A DNA stretch of 64,000 bases from Polyangiaceae bacterium (GTDB lineage: Bacteria > Myxococcota_A > Polyangia > Polyangiales > Polyangiaceae): assembly GCA_016719945.1 (NCBI GenBank), contig JADJYE010000038.1, forward strand, positions 1-64,000. Direction: 5' to 3'. The notes beneath the pieces were generated by a model. The model ran no database searches and was not told the DNA's origin. It saw only the letters and a list, made by a program, of their open reading frames with translations. How positions within the stretch are numbered: position 1 is the stretch's first letter; each line of letters starts with the position of its first letter. The position numbers and the translations under genes were made by a program. Positions 52,924-63,366 of the stretch are shown here, in pieces.

Positions 52924-53824
52924 GGCGCTGCGCGCGGATGGCGATGACGGCGCCGCCGAGGATGACCGCGCCTCCGATCGCCTCCTCGATTGTAGGAGGC
53001 TTTCGCCACACGACCATCGCGATCGCGATGCTCCCGAGCGTCTCCCCTGGACAGACGAGCGCCACCAGGCTGGGAGAGAGGGTGCGAGCCCCGGCCTGGA
53101 CGAGCGTGTGACCGACCACCGTCGGGATCAGGCCGAGCGCCGCGATCGCCGCGAGGGAGTCCGCCGGGAGCGGCCACAGCACCGCCCCCGGTCGCTCGGC
53201 TAAGAACGGCAGCGTGAAGCTCAGGGTCGCGGCCGCGACCGCGTATACGAGCGGCGCGTAGGCGAGGGGCTCGATGGCGTCCTTGATCGCGCGGGCCGAC
53301 GCGACGTAGAGGCCGAACAGCGCGACCGCCCCCAGCACGAGCGCGTCACCGAACAGCTGGTGCTCGCCTTCCCCCGCGCCGCGCGCGATCAGCAGGGCGC
53401 CCAGCGTCGCGACCACGACGCCGACCTTCTCGAGCCGCCTCGGCTCGATCCCGAACAGGGCCCACGCCGTGAGGACGACCGCGAGCGGCTCGAGCGAGAT
53501 GAGCGACGCCGCCGCAGGCAGCGAGGTCTGATCGAGGCCCCACTGGAACAGCGCGAAATGGCCGGCGAGCAGCCCGCCCGCGAGCGCGACGCGCGACCAG
53601 GCCCGCCCGCCCAGGCGCCGCGCGGCGGACACGACGCGGCGCGGGTGTAGCAGGAACAGGACCAGCGCCGCGAGCGCGAGGCGCCCGAACGCGACCCCGA
53701 TGGGGTGCGCAGGCCGAGCGAGCCGCGAGAGCGGGGACGCCGTCGCGAACGCCGCGCTCGCGACCAAGACCAGCCACGCCGCGCGCGGCGAGGCGCCGGT
53801 CTTGGCGGCCGGTTCGGTGGGCAT
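52916..53824 (-). CDS. EamA-family transporter (DMT superfamily)
   Basis: A 302-residue membrane protein, start MPTEPAAKTGASPRAAWLVL at 53824. Ten membrane helices in two EamA repeats are expected. Typical parts are AFATASPLSRLARPAHPIGV, FALFQWGLDQTSLPAAASLI, SLEPLAVVLTAWALFGIEPR in the first repeat and PTVVGHTLVQAGARTLSPSL, VALVCPGETLGSIAIAMVVW in the second. Members export amino acids, nucleosides or other small metabolites; the substrate here cannot be named. Overlaps the next gene by 8 bp. Intact. Confidence 0.88.
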   Translation of the reverse strand: MPTEPAAKTGASPRAAWLVLVASAAFATASPLSRLARPAHPIGVAFGRLALAALVLFLLHPRRVVSAARRLGGRAWSRVALAGGLLAGHFALFQWGLDQTSLPAAASLISLEPLAVVLTAWALFGIEPRRLEKVGVVVATLGALLIARGAGEGEHQLFGDALVLGAVALFGLYVASARAIKDAIEPLAYAPLVYAVAAATLSFTLPFLAERPGAVLWPLPADSLAAIAALGLIPTVVGHTLVQAGARTLSPSLVALVCPGETLGSIAIAMVVWRKPPTIEEAIGGAVILGGAVIAIRAQRHD

Positions 53825-53864
53825 GCGGCAGGAGCATAGCGTCCGCGGACGCCGGCGCCCCCGC

Positions 53865-55184
53865 TCAGCGGCTGGGGAGCAGCAGCGCCTCCGACAGCAG
53901 CGCCGCGGGCACGCTCGCGCGGTCACCCTCGGTCACCTTCACGGTGAGCTTGCCGCCGTCGTCGATCGACCACTCGAGCTTGGTGGTCTTCTTGCTCGCG
54001 CTGGCCTTGATGCGCTTGATCTCCTCGTCGCCGTCGGGGCCGAGGTCGGCGGGGTCGACCTCGACTCCCAGGCCACAGCCGCTCGTGCTCTCGATCGGGA
54101 TGGTGCGCGGGCAGGTGGTCGGCGAGCCGCCCTTGCCGAGGACACACAGCGTGTCGCTCACCGTGTGCTCCTCGCACAGCTCGAGACCGGCCATGTTGGA
54201 GTCGACGTTCGACTGGAGGTGCCGGACCGCGACGATCGCGCCCTTCGAGGTGAGCTTCCCGCCCTTCACCTCGGCGGTGTTGTGGACCCCGAACGCGCCC
54301 GGCTCGAACTCGTGGCCGACCTGCGCGACCGCTCGCAGCTTCTTGTCGTCCTCCGCCACCAGGATGAGCGCGGCGTCGTAGCCGATGTCGCCTCGCGACA
54401 CGCGGACGACCGAGAGCCGCGGATCGCCGAGGTCGAGCCTCGGGCCTGCCTCGCAGGTCGTCTTGCCCTCCAGGAACAGGAGCGAGTCTGCCTTCTTCTC
54501 GAGGCAGCCGCACAGCTCGGCGACAGTGGCGTAGCCCTCGGTGCACACCGACCACGGCGGGATGATCTCCTCCGCCTTGCCTCCGACCTCTGCGTAGCGC
54601 TTCGCGACCTCGGCGTTGTCGCGCAGGGTGAGGCTCTCTGCGTAGTCACGCTTGGCGGCGTCCTTGTCGCCGCCCTCCTGGTGGGCGCGCCCTCGGGTGT
54701 AGAGGATCTGCGCGCGTTGCTTCGCGTCGCTCGTGTGCGCGAGGGCGAGCGTCGTCGACGAGCGCGCGCGCTCGAGGTCTCTCTTGCCGAAGGCCGCCCA
54801 GCCGATCTCGGCGAGCACGCGCGGATCGTTGGGCGAAGCGACGAGCGCGGCGTCGAGCTCCTTCAGCGCTGCGTCGTACTCCTTCTTCTTCGAGAGCCGC
54901 CGCCCCTCGCCGAGGTGCTGCAAGAGCTTCTTCTTCTGGTCGGTCGTCGGCGCGACGGCGCTCGCGACCGGCTTGGTCGTGGCGGAGGCCGAGGCGCGCG
55001 CCGCGCTCGTCGCCGCGGCGGACGAGGCCGCGGCGGAGGAAGCCGACAGGGCCGAGGCGCGGGGCGCGGGCGTCGACGCGGAGGCCGACGCTGCCCCGGT
55101 CGCGCCGTCGCCCGAGCACGCGAGCGCAGAGGTGGAGAGCAGAGAGACGAGGAGGAAGGACCGAGGAGCTCGCTGGGGAGTCAT
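53865..55184 (-). CDS. TPR lipoprotein (paralogue of 17619-18737)
   Basis: A 439-residue lipoprotein, start MTPQRAPRSFLLVSLLSTSA at 55184, lipobox STSALAC. An Ala/Ser linker precedes TPR-like helices (QHLGEGRRLSKKKEYDAALK, AEIGWAAFGKRDLERARSST, ILYTRGRAHQEGGDKDAAKR). A cysteine-containing beta domain follows (CTEGYATVAELCGCLEKKAD, VVRVSRGDIGYDAALILVAE, VDPADLGPDGDEEIKRIKAS). The architecture and several phrases match the lipoprotein at 17619. The DxDxD-like stretch LGPDGDEE could bind calcium. Role unknown; probably an envelope scaffold. Lies 41 bp upstream of the EamA gene on the same strand. Confidence 0.75.
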   Translation of the reverse strand: MTPQRAPRSFLLVSLLSTSALACSGDGATGAASASASTPAPRASALSASSAAASSAAATSAARASASATTKPVASAVAPTTDQKKKLLQHLGEGRRLSKKKEYDAALKELDAALVASPNDPRVLAEIGWAAFGKRDLERARSSTTLALAHTSDAKQRAQILYTRGRAHQEGGDKDAAKRDYAESLTLRDNAEVAKRYAEVGGKAEEIIPPWSVCTEGYATVAELCGCLEKKADSLLFLEGKTTCEAGPRLDLGDPRLSVVRVSRGDIGYDAALILVAEDDKKLRAVAQVGHEFEPGAFGVHNTAEVKGGKLTSKGAIVAVRHLQSNVDSNMAGLELCEEHTVSDTLCVLGKGGSPTTCPRTIPIESTSGCGLGVEVDPADLGPDGDEEIKRIKASASKKTTKLEWSIDDGGKLTVKVTEGDRASVPAALLSEALLLPSR

Positions 55185-55340
55185 GTTGGGCCGATGTGTG
55201 TGGGCGCGGGTGGTCAGGCGATCGAAGAACGCCCAGGTACCATCGGCATTCCGACGTGACAACGAAGGGTCACGGGAGCGCGAAGCGACGCGCCCGCGCG
55301 CCTCGGAACCAAGCGACGGGAAGCGACGCGCCCGCGCGCC

Positions 55341-56369
55341 TCAGACCGCGCGAGCGCGCCCGCCCGCCTCCCGGGTCAGCTCCCCCGCCCAGTCCTCTGC
55401 GAACGCCGTCCGCGCAGCGGCCACGCGCCCCCCATCGGCTCGACCGAGCGTGATCATCAGCTTCGTGAGCGCGGCCTCCGCGGTCATGTCGAGGGCGCCG
55501 ATGGCGCCGGCGTCTCGGGCTGCGGCTCCGCCTTCGTAGGCGCCGAGATCGACCGCGCCGCGCGGGCACTGGCTGACGATGACGACCGGCACGTCGAGCG
55601 AGCGCGCCGCCTCGATCGCTGGGATGAGCGAGCGCTCGAGCCTCGGCACGTTGCCCGCGCCGAAGGCCTCCACGACCATCCCGCGGACGCCCGCCGTGAG
55701 CGCCCCTTGCAAGAGCTTCGGATCGAGCCCCGGGAAGACGCGCACCGCCAGCACACGCGCCTCGAGGCGGGGATCGAAGGGGGCCTTGGGGCGGGGCGCG
55801 AGGACGTGCGCCCCCACCTGGACGCCGAGCCCGAGCTCCGCGAGCGGCGGGCAGCTCGGCGAGCCGAAGGCGTTCATGCCCCAGGCGTCCAGCTTGGTGA
55901 CCCGGCAGCCTCGGAAGAGGCGCGAGTTGAAGGCGACGGCGACCTCGGGGATGCGCATCGTCGCGACCTGGCACGCGTCGACGAGGTTGGCGCGCCCGTC
56001 GGAGCGGATCTCTCCGAGAGGGCGCTGGGCACCGGTGAGCACGACGCTGCGGTCGAGCCCCGGCAGGAGGAACGCGAGCGCGCTCGCGGTGTACGCCATC
56101 GTGTCGGTCCCGTGGATGATGACGAAGCCGTCGTAGTCCTCGAGCTTGTCGTGCACGACCCCCGCGATCTCGACCCAGTCTTCCGGCTGCATGTCTGCGG
56201 AGTCGAGGCGAAACAGGACCAGCGAGTCGATCTCCGCGATCTGCTTGAGCACCGGGAGCTCGCCCAGCAGATCCTGCTTGATGGCGTCGGCGGACAGCGC
56301 CGCGCCGTCGGCGCGGGGCTGCATCAAGAGGGTGCCCCCGGTGTGGATCATCAACAGGCGCATCGTCAT
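55341..56369 (-). CDS. L-asparaginase, type I (cytoplasmic)
   Basis: Hydrolyses asparagine to aspartate and ammonia. The 342-residue protein has both threonine signatures: IHTGGTL (Thr 10 and Thr 13) and IIHGTDTMAYTASALAF (Thr 88, Asp 89). Further family features are LTGAQRPLGEIRSDGRANLV, VTKLDAWGMNAFGSPSCPPL and VVIVSQCPRGAVDLGAYEGG. There is no signal peptide, which fits the cytoplasmic AnsA type. The start at 56369 overlaps the stop of the 70-residue gene by 4 bp (ATGA), so it is the third gene of a coupled kinase operon. Intact. Confidence 0.92.
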   Translation of the reverse strand: MTMRLLMIHTGGTLLMQPRADGAALSADAIKQDLLGELPVLKQIAEIDSLVLFRLDSADMQPEDWVEIAGVVHDKLEDYDGFVIIHGTDTMAYTASALAFLLPGLDRSVVLTGAQRPLGEIRSDGRANLVDACQVATMRIPEVAVAFNSRLFRGCRVTKLDAWGMNAFGSPSCPPLAELGLGVQVGAHVLAPRPKAPFDPRLEARVLAVRVFPGLDPKLLQGALTAGVRGMVVEAFGAGNVPRLERSLIPAIEAARSLDVPVVIVSQCPRGAVDLGAYEGGAAARDAGAIGALDMTAEAALTKLMITLGRADGGRVAAARTAFAEDWAGELTREAGGRARAV

Positions 56370-56578
56370 TTCCGCGTCTTCACCACGAGCACCGCGCGTC
56401 CGCCGCGCGGCTCTGGCCGCACGCTCGCCCAGCCGCGCTTGGCGGCGAAGCCCGCGAGATCACCCTGGTGCTCGTCCATATGGAGCGAAAAGTCGTTCCA
56501 GATGGTGCGCGCCTCTTCCTCGGGCGCCGGTTTGCCGTCGACCATCACCGCGAGCCGCCCCTTGTCGTTCGCGCTCAC
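56366..56578 (-). CDS. Small protein between kinase and asparaginase
   Basis: A 70-residue protein that starts with GTG at 56578, overlapping the kinase stop (GTGA), and ends overlapping the asparaginase ATG. Both overlaps are exact 4-bp couplings, which supports it as a real gene rather than a kinase tail. Sequence: SANDKGRLAVMVDGKPAPEE, EARTIWNDFSLHMDEHQGDL, AGFAAKRGWASVRPEPRGGR, then AVLVVKTRK. It looks like a small alpha-beta fold. I do not recognise it. Confidence 0.65.
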   Translation of the reverse strand: MSANDKGRLAVMVDGKPAPEEEARTIWNDFSLHMDEHQGDLAGFAAKRGWASVRPEPRGGRAVLVVKTRK

Positions 56579-59003
56579 CAAGACGTGCTCCCCCCGCGGG
56601 CGCTCGCGGCTGCGCGCGCGGGCACCGACCCCACTCGCGCCACGAGCCGCTCGCGCAGCGGCGCAAACCGTGGGTCGGCGCGCAGCGGATCGAGCACGGG
56701 GCAGCGCTCGATCCAGACCAGGTCGACGAGCCCGCTGTCGATGCTCTGCCCGATGTACTTGAACGCCGCGTCGACGAGGCCCAGCCGCGCGCAGACCTCG
56801 GCGCCGATCTGCTGGAAGAAGGAGACGCGCCGCCCGCTGCCGCGGTTGCCGTAGACGTCCAGCAGGTCGGCGACGACCATCGGGTCGACCGGGGTGCCCG
56901 TGTCCACCGCGTGCCCGACCAGCTCGATGAACGGCACCAACGTGGGGGCGTGCGTCTTTGCGTCCCAGCTCGCGAGCTCGGCGCGTAAGGCCACCAGCTC
57001 TTCCTGGTTGCCCTTCCAGAGCGCGAACTGCAGGCGGTTGATGATCCGCGGAAGAGGTCCGCGTGAGCCACGTCGAGCCTGGTGCCCACGAGCGCGTGGG
57101 CCTCGTCCCACCGCCGCTCGAGGGCGAACAGCCGGGCGTGCTCTCGGCGCGCGAGCTCCGAGGTCGGATCGAGCTCTCGGGCCAGGTCAACCGAGCGGGT
57201 CGCGAGCTCGAGAGGCCCCGTCTCGCCCAGGATGCGACCCATCAACAGGTGCGCGTCCGCGAGGGTCGGCGCGCGTGCCAGGGCCGCGCTCGCCGCGAGG
57301 TAAGCGCGCTCGACGTCGCTGCGCTGCAGCGCCACGGCGCCCACCGCGAGGTGAGCCTCGCCGAGCTCCGGGGCGATCTGGATGGCGCGCTGGGCGGCCG
57401 CCTCGGCGGCCTCGAGGATCTCCGAGTTGAAGAACGCGTAGCGGGCGAGCGCGAGCGCGTGACCCGAGACGAGCAGGGGATCGTCCGGCGCGCGCAAGAG
57501 CGCCTGCTCGAACAGCTCGACCGCCTCCTTGACGCTGCCGACCCAGAACTGCCGGTATCGAGAGCGGGCCTTCAGGTACAGCTCGACGGCGATCGGGTCG
57601 CTCAGGCGTCGCTCGTTGCCGGCGGCCGCCTCCACCAGCACGCCCTCGGCGATCGCCCCGGCGACCTCGTCGTTGACGCCGAGCAGCGCGCTCGAGCGCG
57701 TACGGAACTTGCGCGCCCACAGCTGGATGCCGTCTCGCACCGAGATCAACCGCACGCGCAGGTCGAGCTCGTCCGCGCTGGCGCGTCGGAGCGAGCCCTC
57801 GACCAGGACCTCCGCGCGCAGCTCCGACCCGAGGCCTCTCAGATCGAGCTCGCGGCGGCTCGCGTGCTGCCGCGTGAGGTCTCGCGCGACCACACGCAGG
57901 CCTGGCACCATCGACAGCGAGTCGATCAGATCGTCGGTCAGCCCCTCGGACAGCTCGGCGAGCTCGCCGTCGCCCTGGAGCGGCATGACCGCGACGCGAA
58001 CCAGCCGCAGCGGCCCGCTGGACCTCGCCGCCGGACGGCTCGCCGGGGCCGGCCGGATAGAGCGCGCGCCGGCGCCCGCCTCCACGGAGGCGAGCGCAGC
58101 CTCCACCTCGGCCGCGCTCGAGAAGCGGTCGTCCTGGCTGCGAGCCATGCACTTCACCACCAGCTCGGCGAGCGGGCCGGGGACGTCCGGCCGGAGGGCG
58201 CGCGGGTCCTTGGGTGACTCCATCAGGCGGGCGACCGCGACGGCCAAGGCGGTCTCCCCATCGAACGGCGGCTGGCCGGTGAGCAGCTCGTACAGGACCG
58301 CGCCGAGCGCGTACACGTCGGTGCGCGCGTCGATCGCGCTCCTCGAGTCGACCTGCTCGGGGGCCATGTAGTGGGGAGTGCCGAGGAACTGAGAGGTGAT
58401 GTGGCCCTTCTGCGCGGCGTCGAGCGAGGCGGCGATCCCGAAGTCGGTGATCGCGAGGCGATCGTCCGCACCCACCAGCACGTTGTCGGGCTTGAGGTCG
58501 CGGTGGACGACGCCGACGTCATGCGCGGCCGTGAGGGCGCGCGCGAGCGTCGCGCCGATCTCCACCACGCGGGCGACGCTCGGCGGGCCGCGCCGGTCGA
58601 GCGTCGCGCGGAGCGACTCACCCTCGACCAGCTCCATCGTGAAGAAGCGACGGCCCTCGTGCTCGCCGAACTCGAACACGCGGGCGACGTTCTTGTGCGA
58701 GACCCGCCGGGCGAGCTTCACCTCGCGCCGGAAGCGCTCGAGCGCAGCGGGGCCCACGACCTCTGCGCGCAGCACCTTGAGCGCGACGATCTCGTCCAGC
58801 TCGTGGTCCCGCGCGCGATAGACCGTGCCCATGCCGCCGCTGCCGACGAGGCCGAGGATCTCCCAGCGGCCCGCGAGGATCTCGCGGGTCTCTGGATCGC
58901 TCGCGGGGATCGTGGTCGGCGCGCTGTGGGGAGAGGGGTCTTGCGCCGTCTTGTCGGCGTCGTCGACCACCGTCTCCGCGAACGCGCTGGCGTCGCGGGT
59001 CAT
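56575..59003 (-). CDS. Ser/Thr kinase with TPR repeats (one frameshift)
   Basis: About 809 residues. Start MTRDASAFAETVVDDADKTA at 59003; natural end RAAASARGGSTSW at 56575. The kinase domain spans about 46-310, with glycine loop GSGGMG, Lys 76, HRDLKPDN (167-174), DFG (187-189) and YMAPEQ intact. Next is a TolB-N/FlgO-like region (VAVMPLQGDGELAELSEGLT, DDLIDSLSMVPGLRVVARDL) and then TPR units (LYLKARSRYRQFWVGSVKEA, AHLAVGAVALQRSDVERAYL, ADAHLLMGRILGETGPLELA). A one-base indel near 57050 separates HADLFRG from IINRLQFALWKGNQEELVAL. Both sides are clearly one protein. There is no transmembrane helix. First gene of the coupled kinase / small protein / asparaginase operon. Confidence 0.85.
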
Positions 59004-59038
59004 GGCCGCTCGATGGTACACCACCCGCCCAGAGCGAC

Positions 59039-59064
59039 CACCGCTCGACACCGCGCGCGGGTCG
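59039..59064. repeat. 26-bp direct repeat, left copy
   Basis: Begins CACCGCTCGACACCGCGCGC and ends GGGTCG. It is identical to 63367-63392. It lies upstream of the divergent kinase gene, 36 bp from its start codon, and marks one edge of the protease-lipoprotein module. Confidence 0.85.
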
Positions 59065-59153
59065 TGCGTGGCTCCATTTCCTTACGCGCCCAAGCGTCCC
59101 CGCGGCTACGATGACGCAGCTGGGGCTGCACGGACATCAGGGGAGGGGACCGA

Positions 59154-61995
59154 TGATGAAACGACGCGTTCTGGGCATGGTGGTTGCTGGGGGGGGGCAC
59201 TGATCCACGCTAGCGCGTGCGGTGAGGAGCCCGAGGGCGAAGTCGTGTCTCGCGCACGACAGGCCGTCGTGCAGGGCACCACCGATACCGAGTACGACGC
59301 CGCATTCCCCGCCTCGGTGAAGCTGCTCGAGAAGGGCGCCTCCGGCACGTTGGTGTCCCCCTATTGGGTACTCTCGGCCGAGCACGCCTTCGACGAGGCA
59401 GGCGAGGTCGACGCCAATTGGAGCTGGCACGTCGGGACGTTTCCGAACGGTTCGCCGACGGGCGATCCGCTTTGGAACCGTCGTGTGTTCTGGCACTCCA
59501 AGGAGAAGAGCGGCCCGGTGCGCATGATGGGGCTCAGCTCTCATCGCGAGACCGACCTGGCACTCGTACGGCTCAACCGTCCTGTTCGGCATCCGATCGG
59601 GCAGCCGGCTCGTCTGCCCGCGTACGCGAACGAGTGCGGGGTATCGTCGTTCCTGGGCCGCTTGGTTGGCTTCGCAGACGCCGGCTACAACGAGAACGGG
59701 TACGAGGCCATCTGCTCCAACGAGGTCTCGTCACCCCGGCGGCGCTTCGCGCCCACAGTCGTCGCTTGGGAGCGCTTCACGTATCTCGGGCCAGGCTCGA
59801 GCCATCAACACCGCTTCGAGGCGGGGCCGGGCGACGGGTGTACGGGGATGGCCGGCGTCGGGGTCGGTGGCGACTCGGGAGGGTCGCTCTATCGCTGGGA
59901 CGACCTGTTCTGCGGCGTCATCTCCGGCGATGGGCCCTTCGCTTCGGGAGGCAGCCCTGACGGGACCGTGTGGTCGCAGTATCACACCGCTGCGGTCGAC
60001 TCCCAGGACGCCATCGAGTTCTGGTCCCAATACGTGCTCGACGTCGACGGGCTCCCGGAGAGCCCTTGCCCGCCGGTCGATAGCTACAACGACGCGGACG
60101 GCGATGGGATCCCGGCTTCCTGCGACTCGTGTCCGACCGTCTACAACCCCGAACAGCTCACCGAGGTCGATGACGAGGATCTGGACGGCCTGGGGGACGC
60201 CTGCGACCTGTGCGATTGGGCCGTCGACCCGGTCGACCAGCTCGGTAACCGTAATCGGGAGATCGAGTTCGCGGTGGCCTATCCCAACGCGGAGAGGGTT
60301 CCGGTGCTCGACCGCGACGACTTCGCCAGCGACGCAGCCTTCCAGCTCGCCGTCGACGACTATCGCGCGGCGTTCTTCCCCGACACCTGCGACCCGATGC
60401 CGGTCCCAGCTGCTGTGCTGAAGTCCGGGGGTGGGCTCCCGCAGGCGCCCCCGAGCGACCCGCTGGACCCTACCTGCCAGCTGTACACGCAGGGCTGCTC
60501 GAGCCACTTCAACAACCTGGTCGAGCTCCAGGTGTTCTCGAGCACGACGATCAACGCGGTCATCCAACAGAACGGACCGATCGACGCGACCGTAGGGCTG
60601 CGCTGGTGCGACTGTCAGGCCGTGCAAGGAGGGACCCCGGCCTCATTCGAGGGAAGAACGGCGTGCCGAAGAGACTTCACATCGAACTGTCGCTTCGACG
60701 AGGACCTCTATGACTCGACAGGGCCGTCCAACCGCTGGCTCGCGGTACGGACGAAGGACCTCAATCAACCCTGGAGCGCCGCGCAGGTCGGGGACGAGTG
60801 GCCGCTCGAGGTAGGGTCGGAGACGCGCTCGGTCGTCTGGGACTACACGGCGCTGGGCGCGCAGTACCTCGACTCCTCGACGAACTTCCAGTCGGTCAAC
60901 GGCATCCTGTGGGCCCACACGACCGAGCTCAGCGCGACGGTGCCTGAGATCGATGGGGACGGTCGGCCGCTCGTGCGCTTCGCGAATTCGCTGAACAGCG
61001 GAGCTGCATCGTGGGGCTATTACCCAGAGGGCCACCTGTGGGTCGCCATCAACGACTGGATCGTTTGCCCGATGTGCGGCATCGATGGCGTCGCGCAGCC
61101 GCTGCACGAGGCTGGGAACCCGCATTGGGTCACCACTTTCCCGGGCGCCTACGCTCCAGCACTCTCGCCCGACCCGGCGACGCGTGACTATTACTCTCAG
61201 GTGGCGCTGGAGCGCGCCATCCACGTCGGCGCCTCGGAGCCTCTGGTGTGGCTCGAGCGTGCCATGGGAGGCGCGAAGCGCTTCACGCGCGGAGTGGGAG
61301 TCGATCGCAATTCGGGGCGCGTCAGCGGCAAGGTCTTGACGCAAGGGCTCGACGCCCTGCCGGTCTACGACGACTTCGACCCCGGTGGTGGTCCGGTGCT
61401 CGCGGGCGATGAGGGGCTCGCGTTCAGCGCGATCGAGCAGCGCCTCTATGTGCTGGGCGGGTCGGGTGAAAGCGAAGGCGCCGGCTGGCTCTTGGATCTC
61501 GAGGGAACCACGGCCGGGTGGCGACACTTCTCGATGCCCGACGGGGAGAAGGTCTCCCGAGTGTACACCGCGGTCTATCGGCACGAGGACCGCTCGGTTT
61601 ACTTCCTGGATGGAGGTAGCCCGCTGCGTCTTCGCCGCTGGAACGCTCAACGGACGCTGCGTGCCGGGGTGCTGCAGACCATCGCGGAGCTGCCCGAATC
61701 ATGGGATGGCTTTGGGGCCTACGCGCTGATCGCGGGCCCGCGCGGAGAACTCGGGCTCGTCGCCTACCGCGGGAGCGGCGCCAGCGCCTCCAAGATCGGG
61801 GTGTTCCACGCCGACGAGGAAGGGACGTTCGAGCTCGTCAAGATCACCAGCCCCGCGACCGACCTGATCGGCCCTCCCATGATCGCCCCGCTGGGGATTG
61901 TCTACACGACCGACAGCGCTAAGGGCGCGAGGCTGCCCTTCGGCGAGATGGACCCGCCGGACGGCGCCGAGCTGCCGACCTTCTACCCGCATTGA
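59154..61995 (+). CDS. Secreted trypsin-like serine protease (poly-G frameshift)
   Basis: About 947 residues. The start MMKRRVLGMVVAG (59154) is followed by nine G (59189-59197). As written this gives a stop at once, but ten G would continue ALIHASACGEEPEGEVVSRA, a lipoprotein signal. The protease domain then has His in VLSAEHAF (codon 59383-59385), Asp in ETDLALVRL (59554-59556) and Ser in GVGGDSGGSLY (59875-59877), a complete trypsin triad. Thrombospondin type 3 repeats follow (NDADGDGIPASCDSCPTVYN, DEDLDGLGDACDLCD). A 550-residue C-terminal part ends in kelch-like strands (RLYVLGGSGESEGAGWLLDL). Substrate unknown. Lies 8 bp before the next lipoprotein gene. Confidence 0.85.
59189..59197 (+). 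repeat. Nine-G homopolymer in protease signal sequence
   Basis: A run of nine G within the signal-peptide region of the protease gene. One base more or two fewer would restore the frame. Either a sequencing miscount or a slippage-prone switch. Confidence 0.85.
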
Positions 61996-62003
61996 GGTAA
62001 GCC

Positions 62004-63287
62004 ATGAGACGCTTCGCACTCTGGCCCCTCCTTCTGCTGGTTCCAACCGGCCTCGCTTGCAGTGACGAGGGAGCCTCGACCACGGGCGGCGCCACGTCCT
62101 CCTCGACCTCCGGAGGCGGCGGCGGTGGCGGAGCGTCCGGCTCGACGACCGGTACCGGAGCGGGAGAACCGGGGTGGTCGCCGGTGTCCTGGTGGGACGG
62201 CAACTGTCCGCTCCAGATGGCGGATGACCCCCCGAGCGCGTTCCCTCCACTCGAGTGGGGAGCCTGCCCCGCCAATGAAGCGGGCTGCGAGATGCTGGTC
62301 AAGAACTGGCTTCAGCTTGGTCCAACCGCGCTCGGAGCGCCGGCGGTCTATCGAAGCGAGAGCGGGTATGTTCATAGCTTGTACGTCAAGTACCCCGATT
62401 TCGAGGTCCGCGTGCCTCTCATCGGTGTCGACGGGCGAGCTACCGTGGTCTATCGAACGCCGCCGAACCCGCCGAATCCCGCGTGTCATCCGCTGCAGGT
62501 TGAGCCCTACGAATCGGGGCACTGGTTCGGCAACTGGGTGCTGGGCAGCCAGCCGAAGACGACCTACGTGTTCCAGCCAGAAGGGCTCGACCCGGCCGAC
62601 GCGCTGGTGCTCCCACCGCTGGGCCCCAACCAGCAGAAGCGCTCCTCGGAGCAGCTGATGGCCATCCAATACGATTTCGGCGTGGCGGCTCGGATCTACG
62701 ACCGGCAGACAGGCCTCGACTTCCAGTCGCCCGATGACATGGGCGCAACCCTGCCGTGGTTGACCGACGACGCCGGCTTCCTGCTGCTCGTCCCGTCCCC
62801 GAACGAGCCGGAGGCGTGGGTCTGGACGCGGGAGCGTGAGCAGTATGAGCCGCTGATCACCCCGGCGATGGGGCACGTCGTCGATGTGAAGGCGGACGGT
62901 GAGAGGCTGATCTGGATCCAGACCCCTTCGAAGGCAGAGCCAGGGTCGGGCCAATGGCCGGCCGGCACGCTGTACTCGTCCGCCTACACCACCGTGCAGG
63001 ACGAGGTGGTGGCGACCGCGCTGCGTCCGATGCCGCCCACCGGTCCGGGGCCGGAGAGCGCCATCGGCGGGGGGTACTACGCGCTGTACAGCGCCTACAC
63101 CAACCTCCTCTACGTCGTCCGCCTCAGCGACGGTCGTCAGTGGGTGATGCCCATCCCGCTCGACGAGTTCGGCGCCCTGTTGAACAACGTCTCGTACGTC
63201 GACGACACGTACGTCTACTTCAAGACGGGTACGAACATCTTCCGCCAGCGCCTGGACGCCCTCGGTCCCGGCGAGCCGCCGCCGTAG
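62004..63287 (+). CDS. Secreted lipoprotein
   Basis: A 427-residue lipoprotein: signal MRRFALWPLLLLVPTGLAC with GAGG about 7 bases upstream, then a Thr/Ser/Gly-rich linker. The mature domain is beta-rich and may be a small propeller (VYRSESGYVHSLYVKYPDFE, VRVPLIGVDGRATVVYRTPP, AARIYDRQTGLDFQSPDDMG, HVVDVKADGERLIWIQTPSK, YALYSAYTNLLYVVRLSDGR). Several cysteines sit near the N-terminus (GNCPLQ, GACPANEAGCEM). It is 8 bp downstream of the protease gene and probably in its operon. It could be a partner, inhibitor or co-secreted factor; nothing in the sequence decides this. Confidence 0.75.
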   Translation: MRRFALWPLLLLVPTGLACSDEGASTTGGATSSSTSGGGGGGGASGSTTGTGAGEPGWSPVSWWDGNCPLQMADDPPSAFPPLEWGACPANEAGCEMLVKNWLQLGPTALGAPAVYRSESGYVHSLYVKYPDFEVRVPLIGVDGRATVVYRTPPNPPNPACHPLQVEPYESGHWFGNWVLGSQPKTTYVFQPEGLDPADALVLPPLGPNQQKRSSEQLMAIQYDFGVAARIYDRQTGLDFQSPDDMGATLPWLTDDAGFLLLVPSPNEPEAWVWTREREQYEPLITPAMGHVVDVKADGERLIWIQTPSKAEPGSGQWPAGTLYSSAYTTVQDEVVATALRPMPPTGPGPESAIGGGYYALYSAYTNLLYVVRLSDGRQWVMPIPLDEFGALLNNVSYVDDTYVYFKTGTNIFRQRLDALGPGEPPP

Positions 63288-63366
63288 CGCCTGCTCGGCG
63301 CTCGAAGACGTCGTCCGCGTACGCACCACGGGCGGACTCGCCGTGCTACGACGCTGATCCGATCTG

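Noticed and set aside
56366..57190. Continuation of the kinase through a second frameshift into the 70-residue segment
   Set aside because: The kinase has a natural TGA at 56575 that overlaps a GTG in GTGA form, so a separate coupled gene is the simpler reading.
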